A DNA stretch of 64,000 nucleotides from Rugalucina vietnamica (taxonomy: Eukaryota; Mollusca; Bivalvia; Lucinida; Lucinidae). Shown one piece after another: positions 34,439 through 45,500 of the stretch; position 1 is the stretch's first letter, and each line of letters begins with the position of its first letter. Where the stretch lies: positions 32,683,456 through 32,747,455 of the forward strand of contig OZ024875.1 of assembly GCA_964017185.1 (NCBI GenBank). Direction: 5' to 3'. A model generated the notes under the pieces. The model had not been told where the DNA came from. It saw nothing but the letters and a program-made list of their open reading frames with translations, and ran no database searches. A program made the position numbers and the translations under genes.

Positions 34439-35209
34439 TTTATACAGATGGCTTAGGGGTATTTTTTGGTGTATATATTCAAACTTGACATAAAACAACA
34501 GCCCAATATGTGTTCAAACAGATGACATGTTTTGCTCGAATGAAAATGCAATATAGAAGAAGGAGTAGTTCGTAGAAACTGACCACTATAAACACATTTT
34601 CTTACTTATTCTCCATGTAAATACCTACAAAGCTGGCGTGACTCCAAGTCGCGCATAAATTGGAATTGGAACATGATAATAGCAGTAATGAAGTTTCATA
34701 TCACTGTAAATCTACTGTCCCTGGTCTGATACAACATTTTTTTGTTGTTATTCATTATTATTATTATTATTATTTTCTTAAGTATTTGACACTTATCTTT
34801 ACAATAGGGCAGCGCAGGAATGGATTCTATGAACTTCATGAAATCAGTCATGAACTCGAATATTCTTCTTTTTAATCATTTATACTGTTATTTCATGTAT
34901 ACACTCTTACCCACAGTACCAGAATTATTGCTTCAGAACCAAAAACCCTCCAGTTCATAAAAGATAATTAAGTGGCTATCAAAACACAGCATGTACTTCT
35001 TTTCTGGCAATATGATAATTACAGTGGGCCAACCTTGAACAGCATGAGGCCCCTACCATATGGTACAAAGATAGTGTTACTCTCACTCCTTATTTATGCC
35101 AGAAAATAATATTATCGGTATTATGTCAAATGAAGTTGAGAATCCAAGCTTTTTGTCATCAAATACACTGAAGCAAACTTCTTCGCATGATCCAGTAAGG
35201 CTGAAATAA
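34439..35209. other. Spacer, no gene; (ATT)n tract
   Basis: An (ATT)n microsatellite lies at about 34752-34775. GCAGCGCAGGAATGGATTCT to GAACTCGAATATTCTTCTTT (34810-34870) is about 75% similar by eye to 46370-46430, so both are remnants of one dispersed repeat. Confidence 0.45.
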
Positions 35210-35449
35210 AATGAGCCACATTATGAGAAAACCAACATTTTGCATATGCGAAAACAAAGGCGCAGCTCAGCTTTTCGGTAACTACGAATCTGACTAGCAC
35301 CTTTGTTTTTGCTACATGGATAGTACAATTCCACTACTTTTTAAGTCAAAAGTTTCCAGCCTCTAGCCATCTTCAGTTCTTGTACAGCTCGGTTTGTGTC
35401 GGACCTGTTCGGAAACCACATTGTTGGGTTTTCATGACGCGACTCAAAT
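35210..35449 (+). mobile_element. GAGCCGC MITE, degraded
   Basis: Ends AATGAGCCACATTATGAGAA and TTTTCATGACGCGACTCAAAT; the interior has GCATATGCGAAAACAAAGGC and GTCGGACCTGTTCGGAAACC. Confidence 0.72.
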
Positions 35450-35813
35450 GTTGAATTGTCTGGGGAAACCCATACATTGTTTCCATAGATTGAACAATTA
35501 TTATTCTAGAACTTTGTTTCGTTTTAAATAAACTGATACTAATCCACACAGTACTTGTACATGATATATTCTGATCCGCGCATTATAATTATGCGGTGTC
35601 AGACCTCGATCATACTCAAATATTTAGTCTATATGAAATTAAAGGTGCAGATGTGCCGGACATGCATTTCTCTTGTTGAATGAAATGCTCTTCTTTTGAA
35701 ATCTAAAGTGCATGCCATTCACTATTTCCTATGGATTGTCTGAAAACATGCTGTTATAAACCGTAAAAAGGGATCTAACATGATATAATAAAACAAATTT
35801 CTTTAATTTATTT

Positions 35814-37006
35814 TTAGCTCACCTGAGCCAAAGGCTCACAAGGTCACAGAGCTTATAGTATAGTAGTCGAGCCGGCGTGCGTCCGTGCGTCCACATTTTC
35901 AAACATCTTCTTCTCTGAAACCGCTTGGCCGATGAAAGCCAAATTTTGTGTGGAGCATCCATGGGTAGGGGGAACAAAAGTTTGTTCGCGGGATCTTGAT
36001 CACATGACCAAGATGGCCCCCACGCCCATATATGGTAAAAGCACTCAAAAATCTTCTTCTCCAGAACCAGCAGGCCGATTTGGTATGTAGCATCAGGGAC
36101 TCCAGCCCATCATAGTTTGCCCAAATGATGACCCTGGGATGACCTTGACCTATTTTACGGCAAAGCCAATTTTGGAAACATAAGCTTTTACATAGGAAAA
36201 AGTGAAAACTATGGATTTTTTTTTAAACTATTGCAGCCTGAGACCTGAAAAGTGGTAGATGCAGAGAACTAATGAAGTATATGAAGGTATGTAATTAATT
36301 TAGGTCAAGGTCATCTCTTGACCTTGGCCGGTCTGTCGTCCAAACACACTTTTCAAAGATCTTCTCTGAAACCGCTTGGCCAATCAAAGTGAAAATTTAT
36401 GTGGAGTATCCATGGGTAGGGGGAACAAAAGTTTGATTGCGAAATCTGGGTCACATGACCAAGATGGCCGCCACGCCCATATATGGTAAAAACCACTCAA
36501 AAATCTTCTTCTCCAGAACCGGCAGGCCGATTTTCATGAAACTTGGTGTGTAGCATCGGGGACTCCAGTCCATCGTAGTTTGATCAAATGATGACCCTGG
36601 GATGACCTTGACCTATTTTACGGCAAGGTTAATTTTGGAAACACAGGCTTTTACATAGGAAAAAGTGAAAACTATGGATTTTTTGAAAACTATTGCAGCC
36701 TGAGACCTGAAAAGTGGTAGATGCAAACAACTAATGGAGTAGATATAGGTATGTGATTAATTTAGGTCAAGTTCAATTTTGGAAACATAGGCTTATACAT
36801 GGGGGAAAAAGTAACAACTAGGTCTCAGGTAAGCGTTTACAGGACCAATCATCTTATAGAAACTATTGCAGCCATAGACCTGAAACATGACCAAGATGGC
36901 CGTCATACCCATATATGGTAAAAAAACCCAACAAAAAACAACCACTTTGTCCAGTGACTATACTTGTTGACTCTCAGGTGAGCGATCGTTGCCCTTGGGC
37001 TACTTG
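35814..37006 (+). mobile_element. AGCTCACC composite element, two-unit variant
   Basis: It starts TTAGCTCACCTGAGCCAAAG and ends CAGGTGAGCGATCGTTG with the hairpin GCCCTTGGGC then TACTTG. Two units of about 490 bp carry GATGGCCGCCACGCCCATAT and GATGACCTTGACCTATTTTA. Confidence 0.8.
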
Positions 37007-37100
37007 TATTCAGTTTTACGGGGCTGTTGGTGATATGACGTTAGTCAATCGAAATTTCAAAAGCTGAAGTCGAATGATTTTGCTAGTTTGTATATATATC

Positions 37101-37359
37101 TGAGCTGCGATGCGAGAAAACCAGTCTGTGGGATTTCAAAATAGGCCCGACACAAACCAGTCTGTGCGGCTGCAGTCAATAGTTAAAAACTTGAAATTTC
37201 AGACCGAGAAAGAAGAGGCATCAAATTATCTATTGGGCGAAAACAAAGGGGCTGATCTCCTTGCAGTTACTGTACAACTGATCTGTTACTGTACAACTGA
37301 TCTGTGTCTTTGTTAAAATGCTACATGCAAAATGCCGGTTTTCTCATCATGCGGCACAT
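37101..37359 (-). mobile_element. GAGCCGC MITE
   Basis: Reverse copy with TGAGCTGCGATGCGAGAAAA and TTTTCTCATCATGCGGCACAT at the ends. An internal CTGTACAACTGATCTG piece is duplicated (37272-37305). Confidence 0.72.
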
Positions 37360-37739
37360 TTTGTTACAAAAAAAGACTTTAAAAAGTTTAAAAATGATCT
37401 AAGCAAGTAGTATGAGTATGAGCATTAAGACTTGTAATCATGTAAATATTCAAATTGAAATAGAAAGCAAAATGTGGATCTATGCAGTAATGCCTTTGCT
37501 TTTGATATATATGCATATTTCAAATGATAAAATGAATGCTAATTGAGAACATCTATATTGTTATCTTCAGTTTGCTTTCCTCAGCAGTCCATGCATTATT
37601 AATTAGCACCTACACTTGGTAGCCACTATCACTCTCTCCCTGCTGTGATTATTAACTTCCACCAATTATAGCAGCAGCCTCAATATGAGGCTGGTTTTTG
37701 GTATTGTGGGTAGGACGTACTGTATATTCTATAAAGTTG

Positions 37740-38340
37740 CCGCCTGATATGACACTTTTATTATCAGCTACCTATATTGCACCGTGCACTTATTGCACCT
37801 GTTGATTCTTAGAGCCGGTAAAAATCACTCGCACTTATATTGATATGTCACGTGGCAGACACGTGCCGCATGAATAACCGATAACCTACCCAAATGACCC
37901 GGTCGCGTGAGGAAAAATCAATATTGGTTACCGGAACTGCACCTTTCCCGCCTATTCGCTCATTCGGTTGAGGGTATAACTCGGTCAATATCGTTGTGAT
38001 TTAATCATTTTTAGATGCTTATAAAATCATAATTTGCCAGAAACATAACGGGGTTTATACCTTGAGTTGAAGAAATTTGTGAAGATCGAAAAATACATGC
38101 AAAGCTTTTATTAATATTTTTATTTTGTTTTCATATTTTCTGCTTTTAATTCAGTAAGGTTAAGCGATAAACACCGAGCAATTCACCTCGTACGAATGAC
38201 CTATGACGTCACGCCGACCCGATCAGTTTAATTGGTTAAAAATGTAAAAATATTGAAGACTGTATACGGAAACATAATTAATTAATTACACAATGAATAA
38301 GTATAGATTTTAAGCCAACATGCAACCACACTTTTCTTGC
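37740..38340 (+). mobile_element. Probable 5' untranslated region of the LINE
   Basis: Blocks here match 46490-46740: GACACTTTTATTATCAGC, GCACCGTGCA, GAGCCGGTAAAAATCA, CACGTGCCGCATGA and ACATTGAAG-like TTGAAGACTGTATACGGAAA. The match stops close to the start of the LINE coding part, so this looks like the shared 5' end of the element. Assignment is inference. Confidence 0.45.
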
Positions 38341-38347
38341 AGTGCCA

Positions 38348-38349
<2 letters not shown>

Positions 38350-38417
<68 letters not shown>
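38350..38417. repeat. (CT)n microsatellite
   Basis: About 68 bp of uninterrupted CT dinucleotides between the presumed LINE leader and its first coding region. It creates RE/SL dipeptide frames that are not genes. Confidence 0.98.
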
Positions 38418-38420
<3 letters not shown>

Positions 38421-38587
38421 TTTATAATTGGACGAGGATCTGGTAAAAGGGACTTTCGAGCATTCAAGTACATTTATACTATTACATTTAAAAAAAAAAC
38501 ATCTGAATGTGAAATATTTGCTCTGATACTTATGCTTAACTGCTTTGATATTGTAACACAATCCAAGACACATACATTGTATATTTT

Positions 38588-39170
38588 TTGCGAAACAAAG
38601 TTGTTTATATCATGTATGTTGCCATGCCATCAACAAACTTGTTGATTCTTATCATTTTGGCTGGAGATATCGAAATGAACCCAGGCCCCAGGTTCCAATT
38701 CCGCACGTGCAAGAAGTATTGCAAAGCGGCCGAGAAAGCAGTTAAATGTGAAGATTGCGAGAAAAATTTCCATGCGTCTTGCGTAAATCTTGGTCCCGTT
38801 GAGTTACAAAAGATTGAGTCGGGTAATGATTCTTGGTATTGTTCAAACTGCAAAGCTGAGTGCAGCCTATGCAGTGGTGCTGTTTTGAATTCCCATAAGG
38901 CTGTCCAGTGTGACAAATGTGAAATGTGGGTGCACAATAACTGTTCTTTTATGTCAGACTCAAGAGTATGAAACAATGCAAAACTCAAACTGTACATGGA
39001 TTTGCCCAAAATGTGACTTTTTCAATTTCTCAGGCTCTTTTTTCAATGGACAGTTTAACTTGGAAAGTGAAAAAGGTACAAGTAGGCAAAGATCAGGAAA
39101 AGGCGCAATCAGAAAAAGATTCCCACTCCAAAAACCGAGGTGGGAAAAAAAAAACACTAACAATCAGGTA
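38588..39170 (+). pseudogene. CR1-type LINE ORF start: 2A-like motif plus PHD-type zinc fingers
   Basis: After the possible starts at 38588, 38615 or 38627 the protein reads STNLLILIILAGDIEMNPGP. DxExNPGP is the 2A ribosome-skipping motif; N-terminal 2A sequences after a hydrophobic stretch are known in CR1-like LINEs of sea urchin, amphioxus and molluscs. Then come two Cys/His-rich fingers: CKKYCKAAEKAVKCEDCEK with HASC and WYCSNC, and CSLCSGAVLNSHKAVQCDKC with WVHNNC and WICPKC. A one-base frameshift near 38968 breaks the second finger. Such proteins bind nucleic acid or help the retrotransposon RNA particle. The copy is dead. Confidence 0.8.
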
Positions 39171-39529
39171 CTTATACCATGAAACATATCGTAAGCCGAA
39201 TGAGCAGCTATTTTCCCAATAGGTGGCCACTCAGTTACCTTAACTAAAACTATGAAAACACACATAAGGCGCCAACAGCACAAAAAAATTTAAACACCAA
39301 GACATAAAACAAAAAGAACCACCACAGAAGTATCGCCTTGGAACGATCACTAACACAAAGTCACTGGCGGGCTTAAACCAGTTTTATAGGCGCCAAACCT
39401 CAGCTTCTGCAGTGGTTTTGTTATACACAAATATAAACAAATAAGGAAAATCATGTTAACAAAATATATATAGGTACCAATAGGTTTGACCCACTTGCGA
39501 AAGGTCATGAAACCAAGCCCACTGAAACC

Positions 39530-40567
39530 TTGACTAGCAAAAACAGTTTTATTAGTGGTCTGAAATATTCCAATATCAACATAAACAGTATAAGAGGCCA
39601 AAAACTTGAGTTGTTGGCCTTCATTGCTTTTCATCAATCTCAGATTTTGGCGATTCAGGAGACAAAAATTGACAATTCCATATTAACGCCTGAGTTATTT
39701 CCGGAATCTTTTCCATACAGCGTGTACAGAAAGGATAGAACCCTAAATGGTGGTGGCGTTATGCTGCCACACATGCCCCTCACAGAATTGGACAATGACT
39801 CAGAGTCAATTTGGGTCAAACGTTTTGTAAATAAGAAAACTCACTTTGTGGCTAGCTGGTATCGACCACCTGTCGATGGTCATTTACCAGTATCGGACAA
39901 TGGAAATGACTTATTGAATTCCCTGGAAAAGTTTGACAATTTATTTAGAGAACAGCTTGACAAAATCAAAAATATTAATAAAGGCAACAAACCCCCAGCC
40001 CCCCCCCCCCCCTTAATTCATGTTTTAGGTGATTTCAACTTTAGAGATATTGTATGACCGGACAGACTCAGCAAATCTGGGTCATCATTGTGTCAGACGG
40101 AGGGTCAGATTTTTATAGATATCATGAATGACCATGGTTTGGAACAATTAGTCAATTTCCCCACCAGAGAAAAAATACTTTGGACTTAATTTTGACCTCT
40201 CTTCCTGGTCAGTTTGTAGACATTCATTCCCCGGATAAGCTCAGTGATCATGGCATTGTTTCTGGCACATTGAATTGCTATCCCCCCTATAAAGAAACCT
40301 AGGAGAAAAGTGTATCGTTATCAGAAAGGTGATTATGAATCTATGAGAGCAGAAACACTTAAATTTGCAAAGGAAAGATACTTCAACGGTTACTCAGATA
40401 CTCGGTCGGTCCAGGAAAATTTCAATCTCATTACAACGTTTATTCAGGAATCTGCAGATAAACATATCCCCTCAAAAACTAGTCGCTCAGTTTCCTCTGT
40501 CCCTTGGATAACACATGAAATAAGAAGGAAGATTCGCAGAAAAAAATGCAACTCATGCAAAAGCTAA
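39530..40567 (+). pseudogene. LINE endonuclease domain (AP type), broken; reverse transcriptase missing
   Basis: The frame from about 39536 gives NININSIRGQKLELLAFI, ILAIQETKID (catalytic Glu in QETK), VASWYRPP and VLGDFNFRD (GDFN), hallmarks of the apurinic endonuclease that nicks target DNA for CR1/L2/Jockey-type LINEs. A TGA replaces Trp at 40055-40057, and single-base shifts follow near 40170 and 40295. Further pieces include SPDKLSDHGIVSG with the SDH motif, and SSVPWITHEIRRKIRRKK. The copy stops at 40567 before any reverse transcriptase motif, next to a (TG)n run. Confidence 0.85.
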
Positions 40568-40572
40568 AAAGT

Positions 40573-40581
<9 letters not shown>

Positions 40582-40622
<41 letters not shown>
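40582..40622. repeat. (TG)n microsatellite
   Basis: About 20 TG repeats after TATATATA, exactly where the LINE copy is truncated. Confidence 0.97.
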
Positions 40623-40626
<4 letters not shown>

Positions 40627-41108
40627 ATAATACGTATATTTAGTTCATGAAGAGCCTGGCCAGGAAGCAACATGCTTTAAACGTAGACATGAAGACATGG
40701 CTTGTCTCACATGTGGCCAGAGCTGGGCTCGAACCCACAGCAGACACAGCGGTGAGATGATCAATTTTTCAGTATATACTCCGAGAAGCTTGGTCTTTCA
40801 TATGTCATAAATATCTGAATATTGAATTTTCTGCCATAAGACCCCTTTTATCAGATCTTGGCCCATATGTATATTTGCCTCTCTCAGCAGCGGTTTCTTT
40901 TGAAATGGTCGTAGTGTTGTACAGCTCCGTTTAAAAAATGATATAGCCCTGCAATGTTGCATAAATAGTCGACCATTTCGCATGTATTATACAGATCTCT
41001 AGTGAGTAGTTATCGAACAGACGTCGTAAAACTTCTATACTTATATACATGTATATACCTATGTGTGTTTGAATGATAATAAGTATATTTAGTTCATGAA
41101 GAGCCTTT
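40615..41108. repeat. Direct repeat flanking about 400 bp, with a SINE fragment
   Basis: GTGAATGATAATACGTATAT to GTTCATGAAGAGCC at 40620-40660 recurs at about 41069-41104 with few changes. Between them, the minus strand at 40690-40750 has GTGGGTTCGAGCCCAGC, a tRNA-like B box, probably a SINE piece. Confidence 0.55.
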
Positions 41109-41245
41109 TTATATTTTTCTTATTTTTGCTCAAAACATAGATTGTGGGTACACGTTAGAACCGCCTGCATACCCCAGTTTTGCTATATAAAAGTGGGATT
41201 CAAGGGGGTTTACTTGTTACGGACATGTTTTCGTGATGATTAGCA
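41108..41245 (+). mobile_element. Palindromic-core MITE with core half deleted
   Basis: TAGATTGTGGGTACACGTTA and GAACCGCCT run directly into GCATACCCCAGTTTTGCTAT, skipping one arm of the palindrome. It ends TACGGACATGTTTTCGTGAT. This is what a deletion through a hairpin would leave. Confidence 0.7.
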
Positions 41246-41377
41246 TCGTTAAAGTACGTTTCAGAGTTGAATAAGAGGTATCGTCAATGACTTGTGATAA
41301 TAGCCTGTTAATGTTTTGACTTTTTTGTGCTGTTTCAATAGGTCACTTGTTAATACTTGGTAGGCCCTCATTTAGCT

Positions 41378-41525
41378 TACCCTTTTGGGCATCGAATCGT
41401 ACAGCGCCATTATTACCCTCCGATTTATCTAATAGCATAGGGAACTGCTTCTACCCGTTTGGGCATCGAATCGTACAGCGCCGTTATATTACCCTCCGAT
41501 TTATCGAATACCATAGGGATGTTAT
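41378..41525. repeat. Two-copy 74-bp tandem repeat
   Basis: TTGGGCATCGAATCGTACAG begins at 41385 and 41459. Both units continue to ACCCTCCGATTTATC and CATAGGGA with small differences. Confidence 0.85.
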
Positions 41526-42517
41526 GTTCACCCAAACCTTTATTTTGTCTTAAAATTTCGCGTTTCTGATAAGTAAGAACTCCGTCTATATACACTACAG
41601 TTAAAGGCCCGGGTATAGGCCCCACAAGAGTATTTTATATAAGAATATCCTTTAAAATAAAAGCCCCGTGACTTATTTTTCAATGAGATTTCTATATTAA
41701 AATTACAGTTTGGGACCTATAACGGTATAAACAAACTTTAATTGATACAAGGTAAGTTCTTATCACTGGAAGGTATTACTTTTACCAACAATCAAGCGTC
41801 CAAGTGATCATGATCATTTAAAGTTGCAAAAATTGCCTTTTTCGGCATAAAAAAAAATATTGGCATGAATTAAAGGCCCCGGGGGGAAATAACGGTATAT
41901 TGCCTCAATTCGCTGCTACTGTCTGGAAAACTACATGAAGGGACCTTATTATATAAATACCTAGATCAGCTGGCTAGCCTTCACTACGATACACTTCGAG
42001 ACCTCGTTCCACTTCTGTGACAGCATAGGTTTCCTTTAAACCAATGTCGAACTAATTATATATTTTGTTAGTTACTGTCTTGTAGCCATGTTATTTTTGT
42101 GGTAATCGTGTTAATTTTGTTAGGTATTTGTACAAATAGCAAAAATCTCACAGTGAAAACATGAAAGTGTCTACAAAGTTTCAACAAGAAACATCTTTAA
42201 AACAGATAATTGTCGAAGATTAATATCTGTTCTGCAATAGGGTACAGGATGAATGATGTACATTTTATGTATGATTTATTCGAAATGCTTTTCAAATGTC
42301 CTTACGGCGAGAGTCCTCAAGAGTCGCTAGACCGAAACGACTCGTTCTGTTGAGCAGAGCCTTTGATCCGAAATGGAGAAAATCCGAACGCATCTTATCT
42401 ACATGTATCGTGTATGGCTACAAGTGAAGTCATACAATTTAATTTTTTTATGGGGACGAAATTACCCGGAATACGCTACGGCGCGCCGCTTAGAAACTTT
42501 CAAACAAGTACATCAAT
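41526..42517 (+). promoter_or_regulatory. Upstream region of NPRL2 (promoter not resolved)
   Basis: About 1 kb before the NPRL2 start codon without other gene or clear repeat. CpGs become more frequent from 42300 to 42517 (CTTACGGCGAGAG, AGACCGAAACGACTCG, TACGGCGCGCCGC), as expected near an animal housekeeping promoter. No TATA box is convincing. The exact start site cannot be told from sequence. Confidence 0.4.
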
Positions 42518-42598
42518 ATGGCTGAGAGAGATGGAACAATTAGGTGTATATTTTTCAGCGAATTTCATCCTAAAGCGGGACCAAAAATTACACATCAG
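42518..42598 (+). CDS. NPRL2: NPRL2 exon 1 (start codon, 27 codons)
   Basis: The exon runs from an ATG in the context caatATGgct to CAG followed by the donor GTATTA. It encodes [20 protein letters not shown] and then GPKITHQ, the start of the longin-like domain of NPRL2. The ATG is chosen because it leads straight into the conserved IFFSEFHP block at the same distance as in vertebrate NPRL2. The 5' UTR and transcription start cannot be placed. The exon ends in phase 0. Confidence 0.92.
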
Positions 42599-45500
42599 GT
42601 ATTACATGAAATAAATATACGCCATGAATAGGGAAATTTTCCTTTTCTGTTCATGACACTTCGAAATATTTCAAAACAAGCGCAAAATTTACACGATTTG
42701 TATACAAGTATTAGTTTTTGATAAAAGCCATGCTCATTAATGTTGGTGTAACGTCAATAAATCAGTGATCGGTTACAGTGGTCAAGAAAGGTAGATAGGT
42801 TTTAGTATTTACATATTTGTCTTTAGGGTTGTGAATGAATTAAGGTACAGGTCAACATACAGATGTAGTGTCTCCAACTGAAATGGGAACCAGAGCATGA
42901 CAATGATGGCGTCCACATAAAAAAGTGGTCCATGAAATTGAAACCGGAAATGGTTCAAAATTGAGTTGTTGGCATGTTGTCATCAGTTGTTGTGTGAAAA
43001 TAACGAAATAGGGGTTCAAATTACATCGGCAAGTAAGTTTATTGTTGTTCAAGCGAATTTCAGTAAAAAAATAATTTTTGTATTTTTCGATTTTTCGGGT
43101 TCCACTTCATTCCACTACTATGTAGGCAACATTTATTCAATATGTAAAACATTTGTGCCAAAATTTCTGACATCGTGTGAAGCGAAATTAAGCGATAGCA
43201 AGTTAAAATTGCGGTCATCTTATGGTCAGCTAAAATCTAATTATAGTCTATAGTCTGTTTCAGACAATCATTCATGGTAATGTTGGCTTGCATGTGCTTA
43301 ATTGTGCTTCAATCTTGGCAGCTATTTTTTGCATAAAATGTTTACTTTTTGAATACATTTTGCCTACAATGTAGTGGAATGAAGTGGAACCCCAAAAATA
43401 TCAAAATAAAACAGGCAATGAATATTTATCCCATATATATATGTTGAAAAAGACTATAGTAGGAAGTTCAAGGTCACCTATGATTTGTTTACATTTTTTC
43501 TTAAATTTTGTTGCATATTTTAATTAATTTTTATATACAAATGTTTGAAATCTATTTATTATAATGTTTAATTGGCACAGAGACATATACAGATACAGAG
43601 ACTTGAAACTGCTATTGAAAATTGATATTTGCCTCCGCTCTGTCTGTCGCTTAGGTAGGCAGGTAAATCGGCGAATAAAATCAATACTTTTATCGGTCGC
43701 TGAATGTGGTCCGAAATTTTGTATATTAGCAAAAATAAATTTTCTTCGCCATAATCCATATAATAGTAGAAGATTTTATTTCCGTTAAATAGAGCTTCAA
43801 ATTTCCAACAAATAGATACTAAACACGACCGGCATCTTTGTAAGAGAGAGAGAGAGAGTCATTTCTTTAGTTGGTGTTATTAACAAGTATCATCAATTAT
43901 CCTTCGATTGGCAAAAGCTGTTGTTCTTTATTTTTACGAATTACGCTTATACAGGATGTTAAGAAAGTTCGAAGACATCAGTTAAAAGGGCACTAAGTGT
44001 TTAATAAAGCATATAGATATCATAATATACTGTACTTTTAATTTTGAAAATATGGCATACAAGATATAATGGACAAAAACTTTGTTTTATATCAAACTGA
44101 TAAGAAAATCATATGTGGCAATAAGCTACCCCTCTTCTTAACTGACATTTACAAAATGCAAAATGTGGGTTTAAACAGTGCTTGTCTGAGAAACTGTTAA
44201 AATTTCCAATACCAGTGGATTCATAATAAATACATTGATCACAAATATCATCAGGAATGTTTTATGCTAATTTGAGTCATCATTTCCTATTGTCTTGTAA
44301 ACTTTCTGGAAGTGTTGAGCAAAATCTTAGGGTACCCCCATTCTTGAAAAAGGCCACAAATAGCAGTCAGGGACAAAACCTGAACAAGTTATAAAAAAAT
44401 AACTGAAACAAGTTATTAATACACTTTAAATGATCTCCCTTTCCAAGCTGTTAGAGTTCACTTTTCTTGGATATTTTTTTCAGATCAAAAAACCACTTAT
44501 ATAAGTTATGCTTTTATTAGTAATTATGACAATATTAACTTGAATAGGTTATTAGTATCATTACCCCACTTGTCTTTGAAGTACCTGCGTACCACTTTTT
44601 AGACTATGCGTACTAAGAAATTCTTTTGTAGTAGCTACATTAAAGTTACATCATCCTAGGAAAATTGTCTAGACATGTGCCAAAATTCTTGTAAGGTGGG
44701 AACAGATGTTTTAAAATCAGGGATTTTGCCATTCTGATGCCAAAAAAATGCATAAAAAACTGAAATTTTCAAAATCTTAATGGTATATACTAACTTTCAG
44801 CCATGTGAGTATAAAGCTCTCATCTTGCTGCATCTCCCATTAACATTTTAATTATGTAAAACCCTGCATATTTCAATTAAATTAAGAAAAACTTCACAGA
44901 TTTTGACTGATGCAGGAAAAATGAAAAATAACTTGTTTCAGTTATTTTTTTTATAACTTGTTTAGGTTTTGTCCCTGACTGAATAGTAGGGGGTATAGGT
45001 AACTATTTTATAAGCATTTGAAACTGCCTGGGTTATTGTCATTTCTTTTTCTAATATAATGCTATTTAATATGTTGTGGCATAACAACAACTCATTTTTG
45101 ATGATGTCACTTCCTTATCTTTGAAGAAAACTTAACGAACAGTACGTTATACCTTACCCTGTCCCTCCAATTCATCAACATGCAATTTTGTGTTAAAAAC
45201 TTAAAAAAAAAAAGTGAATATAACATACACATACAGTAGTTTATTCAGATTGGCGTGGTAATATTTGTTAACGGATTGTGTATTATTGTGATTTACGGTG
45301 CCCATACCAGTAAAAATGTTATATTGTTTATGAAAATCTCAATTTTCCGTAATTTTACCTAATTTTGGTACTTTTTTGGGGGTCAAAGCTTATGTATGAT
45401 AGATTTTAACCACACAATCTACAAAATTGGCATTTTAACAATTCTGTTCACTTTACAGACACTTAATACATATTATGAAATAGTTTATGTAAGTTATTTG

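Noticed and set aside
38282..38573. Frames with long RE/SL dipeptide runs
   Set aside because: Produced by the (CT)n microsatellite at 38350-38417.
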